Shown here: positions 63,639 through 64,000 of the stretch, piece by piece
Layout: every line of letters begins with the position of its first letter
Numbering within the stretch: the stretch's first letter is position 1
Assembly (NCBI RefSeq): GCF_002954615.1
Contig: NZ_MSCJ01000001.1
Location: 744,001 to 808,000 of the forward strand
Direction: 5' to 3'
Length of the DNA: 64,000 nt
From: Photobacterium angustum
GTDB taxonomy: Bacteria; Pseudomonadota; Gammaproteobacteria; Enterobacterales; Vibrionaceae
The notes under the pieces: generated by a model
Told to the model about the DNA's origin: nothing
The model's database searches: none
What the model saw: the letters and a program-made list of their open reading frames with translations, nothing else
Translations under genes and position numbers: made by a program

Positions 63639-64000
63639 ATAGATATTAACAATCTTCTGATAAATAATTGCAGAGAACGTCTAGAATAACCTTGTCGTAA
63701 ATTTGATCCAATTGAAGTTATATAAAGACTTAAATTATTGGGTTATCTAGCTTAGAAATCGGCTTAAAGATAACAGAGTTTGGTTATAGATACTGTATCG
63801 ACATCTCATGAAAGAACATTCGTTTGATAAAAGCGAGCAAGTTTTGTTCATTGGTTGAACTTTACTATTGAAGCAGAATCCAAAAATACATTTGTTTGTT
63901 CTGCTAGTGGAATTAATAAGCAAATAAATCCTAGAACGCTATGGCATAACAGGAGTTATTGGTACTCTATAGCGATATAAACCCAAGAAACTTGGGTAGA
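63639..64000. other. Right-hand end, no gene seen
   Basis: 362 AT-rich bases upstream of yccS. It must hold the yccS promoter, but no motif or open frame with support was found up to the window edge. Confidence 0.4.

Overview
The window is chromosomal DNA of a Vibrionaceae gammaproteobacterium, most likely a Photobacterium. The evidence is moderately AT-rich DNA, the gene order fabD-fabG-acpP-fabF-pabC-mltG-tmk-holB-ycfH followed by glucose-type PTS permeases (close to the Vibrio cholerae arrangement as I remember it), and many proteins of Vibrio/Photobacterium type (LysO, TfoX, DsdC-like regulator, VC1899-like nuclease, TMAO respiration, YccS). The genus is an inference; no rRNA or tRNA gene is present to support it.

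Layout. 1-7.4 kb: conserved fatty-acid, folate, cell-wall and replication cluster (fabD truncated at the left edge). 7.4-12.5 kb: two separate PTS EIIBC permeases without EIIA domains, each behind a very long leader, then an RDD membrane protein. 12.5-20.5 kb: lysine exporter LysO, HDOD protein, Lon-N-like protein, the competence regulator TfoX, a DsdC-like LysR regulator, fermentative D-lactate dehydrogenase, a DUF945 protein and a CBS-pair protein. 20.5-29.5 kb: MATE exporter, a DASS dicarboxylate carrier followed by a cyclic-nucleotide-binding histidine kinase and a REC-only response regulator, the zinc/cadmium exporter ZntA behind a MerR-type promoter, and uridine phosphorylase behind a CRP/CytR-type promoter. 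29.5-35.7 kb: accessory stretch with a very AT-rich membrane ORF bracketed by two identical terminators, a small outer-membrane barrel, orphan hypotheticals, an aldo/keto reductase, a Card1/VC1899-type CARF nuclease without CRISPR, and a LysE exporter. 35.9-49.0 kb: one 13-kb gene for a 4359-residue type-I-secreted, LapA-like adhesin. 49-56.7 kb: a small protein, a U32 protein, a GNAT and an RND efflux pair. 56.7-63.6 kb: a divergent TMAO-reductase-like locus (pentahaem TorC-type cytochrome and a molybdoenzyme with its own C-terminal haem domain), then YccS.

The most interesting points are: (1) the TorA/TorZ-like reductase carries a C-terminal monohaem module related to the fifth-haem domain of its partner TorC, so the same module occurs in both halves of the electron-transfer pair; (2) the giant adhesin has an N-terminal retention module with a TAAG LapG-type site and an interleaved series of two different repeat families, but its secretion system is not encoded here; (3) an orphan CARF-PD-(D/E)XK nuclease; (4) both PTS genes have three phased GTTAC nonamers about 460-490 bp upstream, and one leader also has a long two-part hairpin with a GGGG loop; (5) an AT-rich ORF lies between two copies of the udp terminator. 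Everything here comes from reading the sequence; no database search was run.
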